DNA of 64,000 nucleotides from Pseudomonas sp. NFIX28. Its GTDB lineage: Bacteria; Pseudomonadota; Gammaproteobacteria; Pseudomonadales; Pseudomonadaceae. Position 1 is the first letter of the stretch; each line of letters begins with the position of its first letter. Where the stretch lies: NCBI RefSeq assembly GCF_900107395.1, contig NZ_FNPW01000002.1, positions 548,720 through 612,719 on the forward strand, written 5' to 3'. Under the pieces are notes generated by a model. The model was not told the origin of the DNA. It made no database searches and worked only from the letters and a program-made list of their open reading frames with translations. The translations under genes were made by a program, and so were the position numbers. Below are positions 56,840-64,000 of this stretch, one piece after another.

Positions 56840-56970
56840 GCTTTTTGCTGCCTGCATTTGCTATGGCGGCTGTGCGTGGGACACCTGCGGGTGTGCCGGA
56901 CTTCCGTGAATGGTCCGGTCGGCTAACCCGCGTACAGCTGCCACCCTCTTTGTTTAGCCGCATAGGGTGG
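56840..56970 (+). ncRNA. Structured RNA leader (three-way junction plus hairpin), putative cis-regulator
   Basis: GGCGGCTGT (56865-56873) pairs with ACAGCTGCC (56934-56942) and CGTGGG (56875-56880) with CCCGCG (56927-56932), with one G-U pair in each, closing two inner hairpins: ACACC-TGCG-GGTGT (56881-56894) and CCGGAC...GTCCGG (56897-56919). A third perfect stem CCACCCT (56941-56947) / AGGGTGG (56964-56970) follows, using two bases of the first stem, so the two can compete. The ribosome binding site CGGAG of the next gene is 20 bases further. No named riboswitch class matches. I recall near-identical leaders before small genes in other Pseudomonas genomes. Downstream gene control is inferred. 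Confidence 0.65.
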
Positions 56971-57000
56971 TAACTCTTCAGCATTCACGGAGAAATACCC

Positions 57001-57261
57001 ATGACGGACTTCACCCCGCTACACAGCAATCTCACCTCCACCCCCGTGCTTTACCTCAACCCCAACGCCCCGGCATCCGACCTGCACGGTTGTGCCGTCC
57101 AGCGCCTCAAGGCCACCCGCGACCTGATGCACAGCCTCAACTGCCTGAGCCTCAAAGGCGTCCACGACCAGGACCTGCACCACATCGTCAATGCGGCCCA
57201 TCTGTTGTTGCAGGACGGCTGCGATGCGCTGGATGCCTTGCAGTGGCGCATCGAGCGCTAA
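57001..57261 (+). CDS. Small hypothetical Pseudomonas protein, 86 residues
   Basis: Start MTDFTPLHSNLTSTPVLYLN with a good ribosome binding site (CGGAGAAATACCC before ATG 57001). The protein has no signal peptide or membrane segment; residues 30-75 form helices with GCAVQRLKATRDLMHSL and AHLLLQDGCDALDALQWR. It resembles the small DUF3077-like proteins of Pseudomonas, but I cannot confirm that. Its interest is in the long structured leader that precedes it. Ends four bases inside the convergent truncated immunity-type frame. Confidence 0.72.
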   Translation: MTDFTPLHSNLTSTPVLYLNPNAPASDLHGCAVQRLKATRDLMHSLNCLSLKGVHDQDLHHIVNAAHLLLQDGCDALDALQWRIER

Positions 57262-57458
57262 AAGCAAAACCGGTTTCGGGCGTAAGCATCACGGCTTACG
57301 CCCGGAGGCGGCTTGGCTATATCGAGAAACACCTCGTTTTTGCGCCAGATGGTGTTGAGCACATCCTTGGGTGTTTGCCCTGTCGGTATGGCAGGGGGCG
57401 CCAGATAGTCCTCTCGCGAGAGCAGCCCTTTGCGGCTGCCGGGCGTGGCTGAAGTCAT
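57258..57458 (-). pseudogene. Truncated third copy of the DUF6708-type membrane protein
   Basis: The first 47 residues (MTSATPGSRKGLLSREDYLA to KNEVFLDI) are identical to those of the next gene upstream on this strand; then the frame leaves the family and ends after 19 unrelated residues. All membrane segments and the C-terminal domain are missing. It is spaced from the second copy exactly as the second is from the first (16 bases). A remnant from tandem duplication and deletion, or a leftover end at a recombination joint. Confidence 0.85.
57277..57304. terminator. Perfect 11-base hairpin at the convergent junction
   Basis: CGGGCGTAAGC at 57277-57287 and GCTTACGCCCG at 57294-57304 enclose ATCACG. 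It is 15 bases beyond the small gene's stop and inside the unrelated tail of the truncated gene, at the point where homology to the full copies ends. Likely terminator of the small gene, but no T-run follows. Confidence 0.6.
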
Positions 57459-57474
57459 GCCTGATCCTTAGCGG

Positions 57475-58395
57475 TCATGCGACTTGTGCCTCTTTCTCCA
57501 GCTCGGCTTGTCGCAGGCGGGTGGCCTGTTCCAGTTCGGCAGAACGTTGCGCCCATTGTTCGGAAGGCAGGGGTTTTGACCATTCGACGATGGCGGGATC
57601 GGTCAATTCTGGCGGTGGCGCGAGTTTCCAGTTCTGCAGTTTTTCGGCCAAGTAAGTACCTAGGAACACAATGAAAAACAGCCCATGCAACACGTCGAGA
57701 ATGTCACCCTTGAACAGGCTGGTCACAATGGAGCCGATCTGCGTTTCGGCGTAAGGCCTACGGCCTAACCGGCTATCTGGAACAGCATCTGCCCCAATTT
57801 CCATATAGCTGCGCATGCATTCCCACAGACTCATCGCCGTTTCACCACCGCCGCAGCTGAAGCTCAAGCTGAAGTCGCGCTCTGTCTCTGGTGCATTCGG
57901 ATCGGGATTGTTAAAGCCCACCACCAACAAACCCTGAGTGGTTTTGCCGTGCTGGCCTACTGAGTGCATGGCTATGGCTTGGGCAGTGACTTGTTCCCAG
58001 GGCACGATCCAATAGCGGCCATCTTTGAACGGCACGCACACTTCACGGCGTTGACGGTTGAAGCGAACAGGAGGAGGAACGGGTTTGGTCAAGCTATGGA
58101 GAATAATAAGAATGGGAATGCCCAGCATGAAAGCGAATATGATCGTCAGCCCCAGGTTTCGCCCTCCAAAACCTCCTGTGTTCCATAAGATCAGTATTGC
58201 CACCAATAGCGATGGCCAGATGACCATCACTGCCGAGCCAATGCTGTATGAACCTATATCGAGAAACACCTCGTTTTTGCGCCAGATGGTGTTGAGCACA
58301 TCCTTGGGCGTTTGCCCTGTCGGTATGGCTGGCGGCGCCAGATAGTCCTCTCGCGAGAGCAGCCCTTTGCGGCTGCCGGGCGTGGCTGAAGTCAT
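57475..58395 (-). CDS. DUF6708-like membrane protein, second tandem copy (putative immunity)
   Basis: 306 residues. N-terminal 55 residues shared with copies one and three; two membrane segments (about 55-73 and 80-101); a cytoplasmic-type domain with VRFNRQRREVCVPFKDGRYW, VPWEQVTAQAIAM and FSLSFSCGGGETAMSLWECM (about 105-205); a last hydrophobic segment (about 230-252); and a charged tail ending EAELEKEAQVA. The second copy differs from the first mainly in the membrane segments and in a region around 200-235. Sixteen bases after copy one. Position next to a T6SS toxin and membrane location suggest an immunity protein; DUF6708 is my best family recall. Confidence 0.7.
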   Translation of the reverse strand: MTSATPGSRKGLLSREDYLAPPAIPTGQTPKDVLNTIWRKNEVFLDIGSYSIGSAVMVIWPSLLVAILILWNTGGFGGRNLGLTIIFAFMLGIPILIILHSLTKPVPPPVRFNRQRREVCVPFKDGRYWIVPWEQVTAQAIAMHSVGQHGKTTQGLLVVGFNNPDPNAPETERDFSLSFSCGGGETAMSLWECMRSYMEIGADAVPDSRLGRRPYAETQIGSIVTSLFKGDILDVLHGLFFIVFLGTYLAEKLQNWKLAPPPELTDPAIVEWSKPLPSEQWAQRSAELEQATRLRQAELEKEAQVA

Positions 58396-58411
58396 GCCTG
58401 AGCCTTAGCGG

Positions 58412-59365
58412 TCATGCGACTTGTGCCTCTTTCTCCAGCTCTGCTTCTCGCAGGCGAATGGCCTGTTCCAGTTCGGCAGAACGTTGCGCCCATTGCTCGG
58501 GGGGTAGGGGCTTGGACCATTCGACGATAGCGGGATCGGTCAGGTCCGGGGGGGGAGCAAGTTTCCATACCTGAAGCATCATGGCCAGAGGTGTACCCAA
58601 GAGGAAAATGGACACGAATAGCCACAGTGCCTGACCAAACTCCTTGGCCATCAGGTGATCGCGGATGGCCGTAAAAAAACCGTACCAGATACCCCAGAAA
58701 GTGCCTTTCTTTCCAAGCTTTCCACGAATGCCTTCCAGGTCGTTTCCGAACGGTATCGCGTCCGGTCCGGCCTCCATATAGCTGCGCATACACTCCCAGA
58801 GACTCATGGCAGTCTCACCGCCACCGCAGCTGAAACTCAGGCTGAAGTCACGGTCCTTCTCAGGTGCGTCGGGATCGGGATTCCGAAAACCCACCACTAA
58901 CAAGCCTTGGGTGGTTTTACCATGCTGTCCCACGGACGACATGGCGATGGCTTGGGCAGTGACTTGCTCCCAGGGCACGATCCAGTAACGGCCATCTTTG
59001 AATGGCACACACACTTCACGGCGTTGGCGATTGAAGCGAACAGGCAGTGGTACTGGCCTGGTCAGGCTGTGCAAGAGAATCAGGATCGGGATACCGACCA
59101 AGAACAAGGACAGACCGACTGTGCCCAAAAGTTTTTCAGAGTCTCGATCGATATAGATCATGCAGAGGCAAAGCAGTACCACTGGCCAGAGCACCATGAC
59201 GAAGGAACCAATGCTGTAAGAACCAATATCGAGAAACACCTCGTTTTTGCGCCAGATGGTATTGAGCACATCCTTGGGCGTTTGCCCTGTCGGGATGGCT
59301 GGGGGCGCCAAATAGTCCTCTTGTGAGAGCAGTCCCTTGCGGCTGCCGGGCGTGGCTGAAGTCAT
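58412..59365 (-). CDS. DUF6708-like membrane protein, first tandem copy (putative immunity)
   Basis: 317 residues from ATG 59365, which overlaps the toxin gene's stop by four bases (ATGA). Membrane segments about 53-72, 78-101 and 248-270. The central domain and tail are close to those of copy two; the stretch FGNDLEGIRGKLGKKGTFWG (about 208-227) is specific to this copy. Coupled translation with the toxin gene is strong context for immunity function, because it guarantees protection when toxin is made. No enzymatic motif. Confidence 0.75.
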   Translation of the reverse strand: MTSATPGSRKGLLSQEDYLAPPAIPTGQTPKDVLNTIWRKNEVFLDIGSYSIGSFVMVLWPVVLLCLCMIYIDRDSEKLLGTVGLSLFLVGIPILILLHSLTRPVPLPVRFNRQRREVCVPFKDGRYWIVPWEQVTAQAIAMSSVGQHGKTTQGLLVVGFRNPDPDAPEKDRDFSLSFSCGGGETAMSLWECMRSYMEAGPDAIPFGNDLEGIRGKLGKKGTFWGIWYGFFTAIRDHLMAKEFGQALWLFVSIFLLGTPLAMMLQVWKLAPPPDLTDPAIVEWSKPLPPEQWAQRSAELEQAIRLREAELEKEAQVA

Positions 59366-62300
59366 GCCTGATCCTTGGGTTTCAAATAGCTGGCGTTCTG
59401 TTGTGGGCCCAGGCGGTGAACACTGGCCCGATCCAGTTCGGGGGTTGGTTCGCCAGGGCGTAGGGTGATGATTTCGCCCTCCGGGCTCAGCAGCCCGCCA
59501 TTGGGCGACAGGGTATAGGCCAAACCCCTGGCGCCGCCGATGGTAGCACCGACACCGGCCAGCAGCGCCACCGGGCTGAGGTAACACAGGCGTAATGACA
59601 GGCGGGTGAGGGGCCGAGGGAAGTCGCCACTCAGGCGCAGCCCCTGGCCGGCATCGTCAGGGATCCAACTGCACTGGCTGGCATTCAGCCAGGTGGCACC
59701 GAGGTCGGTCGGAGTACCCCGGGTACCGGTGCCGAAGCCGGCCGAGACAGGGGTCAGGTTGCCACTCATGGCCAGGTCGATTTGTGCGGCGCCGGGAGCA
59801 GCGCCGGGCAAGTCGATGGTCAGTTGGCTGATGCCGTCCTGGGTAATAGTGTCACCCAGCGAACCCCTGATGCGCATTTCCTTGGTGTCCATCGCCAGAC
59901 GTGGCTGGTAGAGCAGCACCAAAAGTTCGTTGATTTCGTCCAGTTGTGCTTGCGGTGCGATTGTTTGGTTAGAGCTTGCTCTGCGATGGGACCAACAGCA
60001 GTTGCTCAGGTAATTCTGCAGCGGGCTGGCCTGGCGAAACCAGGCGAACAGGTACAGGCCGCCGAGCCCCAGCAGCAGTAGGTTAAGCGGCCCCATGCCC
60101 AGGCGGAATCGGCGAATGGCTACGGGTGTGCTGATGGTGTTGGCCAGCCGCATGCCGGTCAGGCTCAGGCCAAGCAGGCCTTGAGCGAAGTACACTGCGA
60201 CTTGCCCGGTAACAGTCAGTTGCTTAAGTTTCAGCCATGGGTCGACATTGGATTGAGCACTTTCGATTTGAATACTCAACGAGTTCCATTCGTTGAAGGC
60301 GGCAAATCCAGATAGCCCCCCCACAATCCCCCCAAAAAGCGTCAACGTTGGTGCCGTTGCAGAAAGTCCCAAAGGCAGTCGCCCCGTTATTTCCTTGAGC
60401 CCCTTCCCCAAAATCATCCAATTCTGAATCACCGCCCCCAACGCCGCCCCGGCATAAAAGTACGCCGACAGGCTATCCGCCTGCCGCTGCGCATCTGCCC
60501 CTTCCAGCGCGGCTGCCTGCCCGGCGTAGGTGCCGGCATTGAGCACGTTGACCACCAGCGCCGCCAGCGGCAGCAGGCCGCCCGAGGCCTTGACCGACGG
60601 GGCGTTGACGATGCCGTTGACGCGCCCGAGGCTGATGGCCTGGGCGGTGTTGCGGGCCCATTGGCTGAGGGCTTCGGCTTTCTGGCCGGCCAGGCGCCAG
60701 ACTTCCAGGCCGTTCTCCATACTGCGCAGCAGGCGGGTGTCTTCGCCCAGGCGCATGACCAGGAACAGTCCCATGGCCAGGGCGGTGCCGTTGCGTGTCT
60801 GGATCAGGGACGCGCCAAGGCGAGTCATGGTCGCGGCCCACGCCCCTTCGAGGTTACCGGCCAGCCGTTCGATGTTGCGCAGGGTGTCGGCGTCCAGGGT
60901 CTTGGCCGCAGCGGCGCGGGCGTCCGCGAGGTTTTCCATGCCCAGGGCCGTCACCAGTTCATTGAGGCGCGAGGCGTTGTTGACCGCCGCTTCCAGGCTC
61001 GGGCTCCAGGCCTGGAACACTAGGCGCAGCAGGCCCGGGTTGTCGCTGCGCACGTAGTCGGCGAACTGTGTGGCCCCCTCGCTGCGGCTGCACTGGGCAC
61101 TGAGGCAGGCGACGGTCAGGCTTTCCAGCCATTTGAGGTGGTCTTCGCTGCCCTGGTCGACGAACCAGGTGCCGCTCTCGTTGCGTGGCAGGTAGGTTTT
61201 ACGGTCCGCGTACAGCAGGCGATGGCGTGTCTCCACCTGCTTGAAGTGCTGCGGTGCTTCCTGGTCCAGCCAGTGGTCCATGCTGGCCAGGTCGATGTAC
61301 TGCCCGACCTTGGCGGCGCCGCGTCCACCCTCCAGGTTGCTGACTTTTTCCTGGCGATACTCACGCACCACCTGTTGCGCCTCGTGGTGCAGCTCAGTCG
61401 GGATAAAGCTGCGCACCTTGCTCAGTACTGCCTCTTCACGGGCGCGAACCTGGGCCAGCATCGAGTCCGCCTGGGCATGCCCGTACTGTCGGCCGCGTTG
61501 CTGATTGATGCGGGTTTCTTCGGCCAGCAGGGTATTGAGCTGCTTCTGGCTGTCGAGCAGGGTGCCGCCCTGTTCCGGTGTCAACTGCAGGTTGTGCTCG
61601 CGATAGCGGTAGTTGAGCAGGTTGGCCACTTCTGCGCCGTCTTCGGTGACCATGCTGCGGATAAAGCTGCCGATGGTCTGGCGCAGACTGTTGTCGGCGA
61701 CCCACTCTTCGTGCTCCGCCTCGACCTTGTTCTGTTCGTGGTCGATGTCGCGCAATACGCCCAGATCATCGTCAAGTGCGGCGAGCACGGCATAGAGCGG
61801 TGCCGACTGGTTCTTGGCGGCATCCAGCCAGGCCTGGGTAGGGGCCAGCTCCCAAGGGCAGGCGCTCCAGGTTCCGGGCTCGACCAGGGGCTCGCCTGGC
61901 GGTTGTGCGGCGGCCGCCTGTTCACGTTCGTGCAGCCACTGTGAGCTGGCGGCGTAGGCCTTGACGTTGTCCTGGGTGGGGGCGTCGTGCACCACCTTGC
62001 CCTGTTCTTTCAGACCTTCACGGTAGGTCGCGCCGTTTTGCTGATAGTCATGTGCCAGGGTCTTTTCACGCACCTTGGGCATGAGTTCGGCCACCAGCGC
62101 CTGGGCTTTGTCGAGCGGTGGGCAGTGTTTGGCCGACAGGCGCTTGGCGATCTCGGTGAGGCCTATCTGGCGCATGCGCTTGCGCCGCTGCGCTTTGTTC
62201 TTCAAGCGTTCACAGGCGTCGTTGCTCAAGGGCACTTCGCTGTAGAGCATCCAGGCATCGGTGTCCTTGTCCAAGGCAATGCCGGCCTTTTCGCCGGCCG

Positions 62301-62643
62301 TGATGGCGGCATGAGGTTGTGCCAGGGGCTGTTCGAGCAACAAGCCATCGGCCGCCACGGCATAACGTTTGAGCGGTCCTTCGGCATGCCACAGGTAAAC
62401 GTAACCCGCACGCAGGCGGCGCAACGCCATGGGGTGGCTTTGGGTCTGGCTGGAAGGCTTGAAGTCACTGTGTTCTGCGGCCTGCTCGGCCATGGCATAG
62501 CGACAGGGAACAACGAAGACTTGCGGTTGGCGGGCCGGGCAGGTGGTCACCGGACTCGACAGGTCTTCGTTGCCGAACTGACACTGTGCGGCCTGATCGG
62601 CGGCAGCCAGGTTGCGGTTTTTGTCAGGCTGGCGGGTGGTCAT
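59362..62643 (-). CDS. VasX-like / BTH_I2691-family T6SS effector, membrane-active
   Basis: 1093 residues from ATG 62643. N-terminal part (about 30-95) with VFVVPCRYAMAE and LRRLRAGYVYLWHAEG matches the VasX N-terminal domain of T6SS toxins. The long helical middle (100-660) has no catalytic motif. Membrane segments near 695, 735, 770, 815 and 854 and another near 1025 make a colicin-like pore-forming action likely. The C-terminal 200 residues contain a beta-rich part. Starts in the stop of the DUF4123 adaptor and ends in the start of the first immunity copy, all by four-base overlaps. Loaded on the upstream VgrG by the adaptor, by family precedent. Confidence 0.85.
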   Translation of the reverse strand: MTTRQPDKNRNLAAADQAAQCQFGNEDLSSPVTTCPARQPQVFVVPCRYAMAEQAAEHSDFKPSSQTQSHPMALRRLRAGYVYLWHAEGPLKRYAVAADGLLLEQPLAQPHAAITAGEKAGIALDKDTDAWMLYSEVPLSNDACERLKNKAQRRKRMRQIGLTEIAKRLSAKHCPPLDKAQALVAELMPKVREKTLAHDYQQNGATYREGLKEQGKVVHDAPTQDNVKAYAASSQWLHEREQAAAAQPPGEPLVEPGTWSACPWELAPTQAWLDAAKNQSAPLYAVLAALDDDLGVLRDIDHEQNKVEAEHEEWVADNSLRQTIGSFIRSMVTEDGAEVANLLNYRYREHNLQLTPEQGGTLLDSQKQLNTLLAEETRINQQRGRQYGHAQADSMLAQVRAREEAVLSKVRSFIPTELHHEAQQVVREYRQEKVSNLEGGRGAAKVGQYIDLASMDHWLDQEAPQHFKQVETRHRLLYADRKTYLPRNESGTWFVDQGSEDHLKWLESLTVACLSAQCSRSEGATQFADYVRSDNPGLLRLVFQAWSPSLEAAVNNASRLNELVTALGMENLADARAAAAKTLDADTLRNIERLAGNLEGAWAATMTRLGASLIQTRNGTALAMGLFLVMRLGEDTRLLRSMENGLEVWRLAGQKAEALSQWARNTAQAISLGRVNGIVNAPSVKASGGLLPLAALVVNVLNAGTYAGQAAALEGADAQRQADSLSAYFYAGAALGAVIQNWMILGKGLKEITGRLPLGLSATAPTLTLFGGIVGGLSGFAAFNEWNSLSIQIESAQSNVDPWLKLKQLTVTGQVAVYFAQGLLGLSLTGMRLANTISTPVAIRRFRLGMGPLNLLLLGLGGLYLFAWFRQASPLQNYLSNCCWSHRRASSNQTIAPQAQLDEINELLVLLYQPRLAMDTKEMRIRGSLGDTITQDGISQLTIDLPGAAPGAAQIDLAMSGNLTPVSAGFGTGTRGTPTDLGATWLNASQCSWIPDDAGQGLRLSGDFPRPLTRLSLRLCYLSPVALLAGVGATIGGARGLAYTLSPNGGLLSPEGEIITLRPGEPTPELDRASVHRLGPQQNASYLKPKDQA

Positions 62644-63506
62644 GAAAAGGACTCCTGGTCCGTCAGTAGCCAATGGCGATGCAGCTCTATCAGCAAGGCA
62701 TCCAGGCGTTGCGGGGCGTTGAGCGTTGGCTGTTGGAGAATCTCGCGATAGGCCTGGTGTTCGGGCGCCTGTGGAAACGCCGTGCCGTGTTCTGCAACCA
62801 GGGCCGCCCAGCGCGAAACCTCGTTGGGCGCCGAATAGCCGTGGCGGGCGGCGCCTTCGCGGCACATTACCGCCCATTCTTGCTGTTCGACTGTCGAGCG
62901 TTGGGCCAGGCAGTCGGGGAAATAGGTGCGCACGTGTTCCAGCAGTTGTTGATCGAAAGCTTCCAGCTGGCCCTGGTTAAGCTGCTGCAGCTGCTGCTCA
63001 TCCAGATACAACCACGGGCGCTCGGCGTATTGCTGGGCGCTTTGCGGGTCTTGCTCGCGAACGATCCACTGCTCGCCGAGGCCGTCCCTGGCCGGCAGGC
63101 GCATTCGGCTGACCGGGCCCATCATGCGGTCTTTTTCGGCTGAACCCAGGGTGGGCAGCCAGTGACGCATGACACGTGGGTCGTAGTAGCGAAACAGCAA
63201 AGAGGCATTACCGGGCACCCGTACGTGGATCAGGCTGCGCAGATGCTCAGCCAGTTGTTGCAAGGGCGCATCGCTTTCAATCGTCAATCCGGCGTCGTGT
63301 TGCCAGTGCTCGGTGAAGGCTTGCTCCAGAGAGCTGTTGGCGCGCAAGGCGACCAGAGCAGGCCCGACGTCGGACAAGGCTTGATAGGGCGTTGCGTGGT
63401 AGAGCCATTCGAGCGTCGGGCTGTCATCCAGGCTGTACAGGCGGTTCGGCAGGTTTTCGATCTTTGCCCCATCCAGAAGCAAATAACGCGAGGCGTTGCG
63501 GCTCAT
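62640..63506 (-). CDS. DUF4123 T6SS effector adaptor
   Basis: 288 residues from ATG 63506, overlapping the vgrG stop by four bases. N-terminal DUF4123 domain (about 5-130): RYLLLDGAKIENLPNRLYSL, WLYHATPYQALSDVGPALV and HVRVPGNASLLFRYYDPRVM. The C-terminal half (150-285) is helical with EQQLQQLNQGQLEAFDQQLL and probably grips the effector. Such chaperones (Tap/TEC) bring a cognate toxin to the VgrG spike and are dedicated to the toxin encoded next door. Confidence 0.9.
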   Translation of the reverse strand: MSRNASRYLLLDGAKIENLPNRLYSLDDSPTLEWLYHATPYQALSDVGPALVALRANSSLEQAFTEHWQHDAGLTIESDAPLQQLAEHLRSLIHVRVPGNASLLFRYYDPRVMRHWLPTLGSAEKDRMMGPVSRMRLPARDGLGEQWIVREQDPQSAQQYAERPWLYLDEQQLQQLNQGQLEAFDQQLLEHVRTYFPDCLAQRSTVEQQEWAVMCREGAARHGYSAPNEVSRWAALVAEHGTAFPQAPEHQAYREILQQPTLNAPQRLDALLIELHRHWLLTDQESFS

Positions 63507-64000
63507 TTGGTGGCCCCCAGTTTTTGGCATATCTCACAGACCGGTTGAGCCGTTGTGGCTGCCCGTTGCAGGGCCTGGCGCAGGGCCGGCACCAGCAACT
63601 GCCCAGCCTTGTCCGTATCCGCCTGCTGCAACAGCCCAGGCAGCAACGGCGCTGCTCCGCTGCCGCTACCGGGCGCGCCGCCGGAGTTGACCTTGACCTG
63701 CGGGCCACTCAGGGTCACGCCACTTGCATCGATCTTGACGAAGCTGCCGCCGCCTTTGAGGGTCAGTTCACTGCCGGCTTCGAGGACGATTTTCAGCCCG
63801 CTGTCGAAATGGATCTCCTGCCCAGCCTCGATGAACTGCCCGGTGCCGATCTTGATGTGCTGGTTCACACCGACGGTGAGGTGATCGCTGGCGCGCGCTT
63901 CGACCTTGCGGTCGGCGTGCACGGTGTGGTGTTCCTCGGCCTTGAATTCGCTGTAGCTGTTGGCCTCGACCGTGTCGTGGCGTTCGTTGCCGACGCGGAT
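63503..64000 (-). CDS. vgrG: VgrG spike protein, C-terminal 165 residues (partial)
   Basis: The frame is open to the window edge. IRVGNERHDTVEANSYSEFK and EEHHTVHADRKVEARASDHL are the repeats at the start of the VgrG C-terminal beta-helix; KLVLEAGSELTLKGGGSFVK-like repeats (IVLEAGSELTLKGG) follow. The last 55 residues (GAPGSGSGAAPLLPGLLQQA...VCEICQKLGATK) are a flexible, cysteine-containing tail that may bind the adaptor. The gp27/gp5 part lies outside the window. First visible gene of the cargo module. Confidence 0.93.
   Translation of the reverse strand: MRVGNERHDTVEANSYSEFKAEEHHTVHADRKVEARASDHLTVGVNQHIKIGTGQFIEAGQEIHFDSGLKIVLEAGSELTLKGGGSFVKIDASGVTLSGPQVKVNSGGAPGSGSGAAPLLPGLLQQADTDKAGQLLVPALRQALQRAATTAQPVCEICQKLGATK

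Noticed and set aside
56603..56926. 107-codon open frame over the REP and the leader RNA
   Set aside because: Begins in a repeat and covers the promoter and base-paired leader; no ribosome binding site, composition unlike a protein.
56240..64000. Prophage or integrative element boundary
   Set aside because: No integrase, tRNA gene, attachment repeat or phage structural gene is visible; the accessory genes are T6SS cargo only.

Overview
The window is a chromosomal segment of a high-GC Pseudomonas, most likely of the P. fluorescens lineage (fluorescens/protegens/chlororaphis type). Gene order follows the P. aeruginosa PA0350 to PA0415 region almost step by step (folA, ilvD, mutM, coaD, laoABCR, rsmD, M16 peptidases, ftsYEX, rpoH, thiSG, trmB, hemW, metWX, proC, pilT, pyrRBC', ruvX, gshB, pilGHIJ, chpA, chpC). 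The intergenic spaces carry many copies of two Pseudomonas REP families. Almost all of 1-56240 is core genome; the accessory part is 56240-64000.

Region by region. 1-9600: start of a DUF2868 gene, dihydrofolate reductase, a cystine transporter, a secreted phosphorylcholine phosphatase, dihydroxy-acid dehydratase, a small membrane protein, rRNA methyltransferase RlmI, an HDOD protein and MutM. 9600-16110: a 4Fe-4S ferredoxin, CoaD, the long-chain alcohol oxidation cluster laoABC with its divergent TetR regulator laoR and a palindrome between them, and a two-domain rhodanese. 16239-21600: an AraC regulator, an alpha/beta hydrolase, RsmD and a pair of M16 proteins, one with the zinc motif and one without, encoded with an 8-base overlap. 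21950-26170: ftsY-ftsE-ftsX, translationally coupled, followed by the heat-shock sigma factor rpoH and a strong terminator.

26300-39900: MtgA, DUF423, ThiS/ThiG, TrmB, KptA, DUF3392, the minus-strand run hemW-rdgB-DUF4426-metW-metX, DUF167, YggT, ProC, YggS, PilT, an NlpC/P60 peptidase and a double TM2 protein. 39900-46020: pyrimidine genes pyrR-pyrB-pyrC' (the dihydroorotase is a non-catalytic paralogue), ruvX-yqgE, a TonB protein and gshB. 46257-56239: a Chp/Pil chemosensory operon pilG-pilH-pilI-pilJ-chpA-chpC. It lacks the adaptation enzymes PilK and ChpB found in P. aeruginosa, and pilU is not beside pilT.

56240-57000 is non-coding but dense: REP copies, a dispersed Pseudomonas repeat and a promoter followed by a highly structured RNA leader (three-way junction plus a hairpin before the ribosome binding site) in front of a small protein gene. 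This leader is the best candidate here for an undescribed regulatory RNA. 57258-64000 on the minus strand is a type VI secretion cargo module: the end of a vgrG, a DUF4123 adaptor, a large VasX-like membrane-active effector, and two full and one truncated copies of a membrane protein gene that are probably immunity genes. The first four genes overlap by ATGA, so toxin, loader and first immunity gene are translationally coupled; the tandem copies look like a recent expansion.
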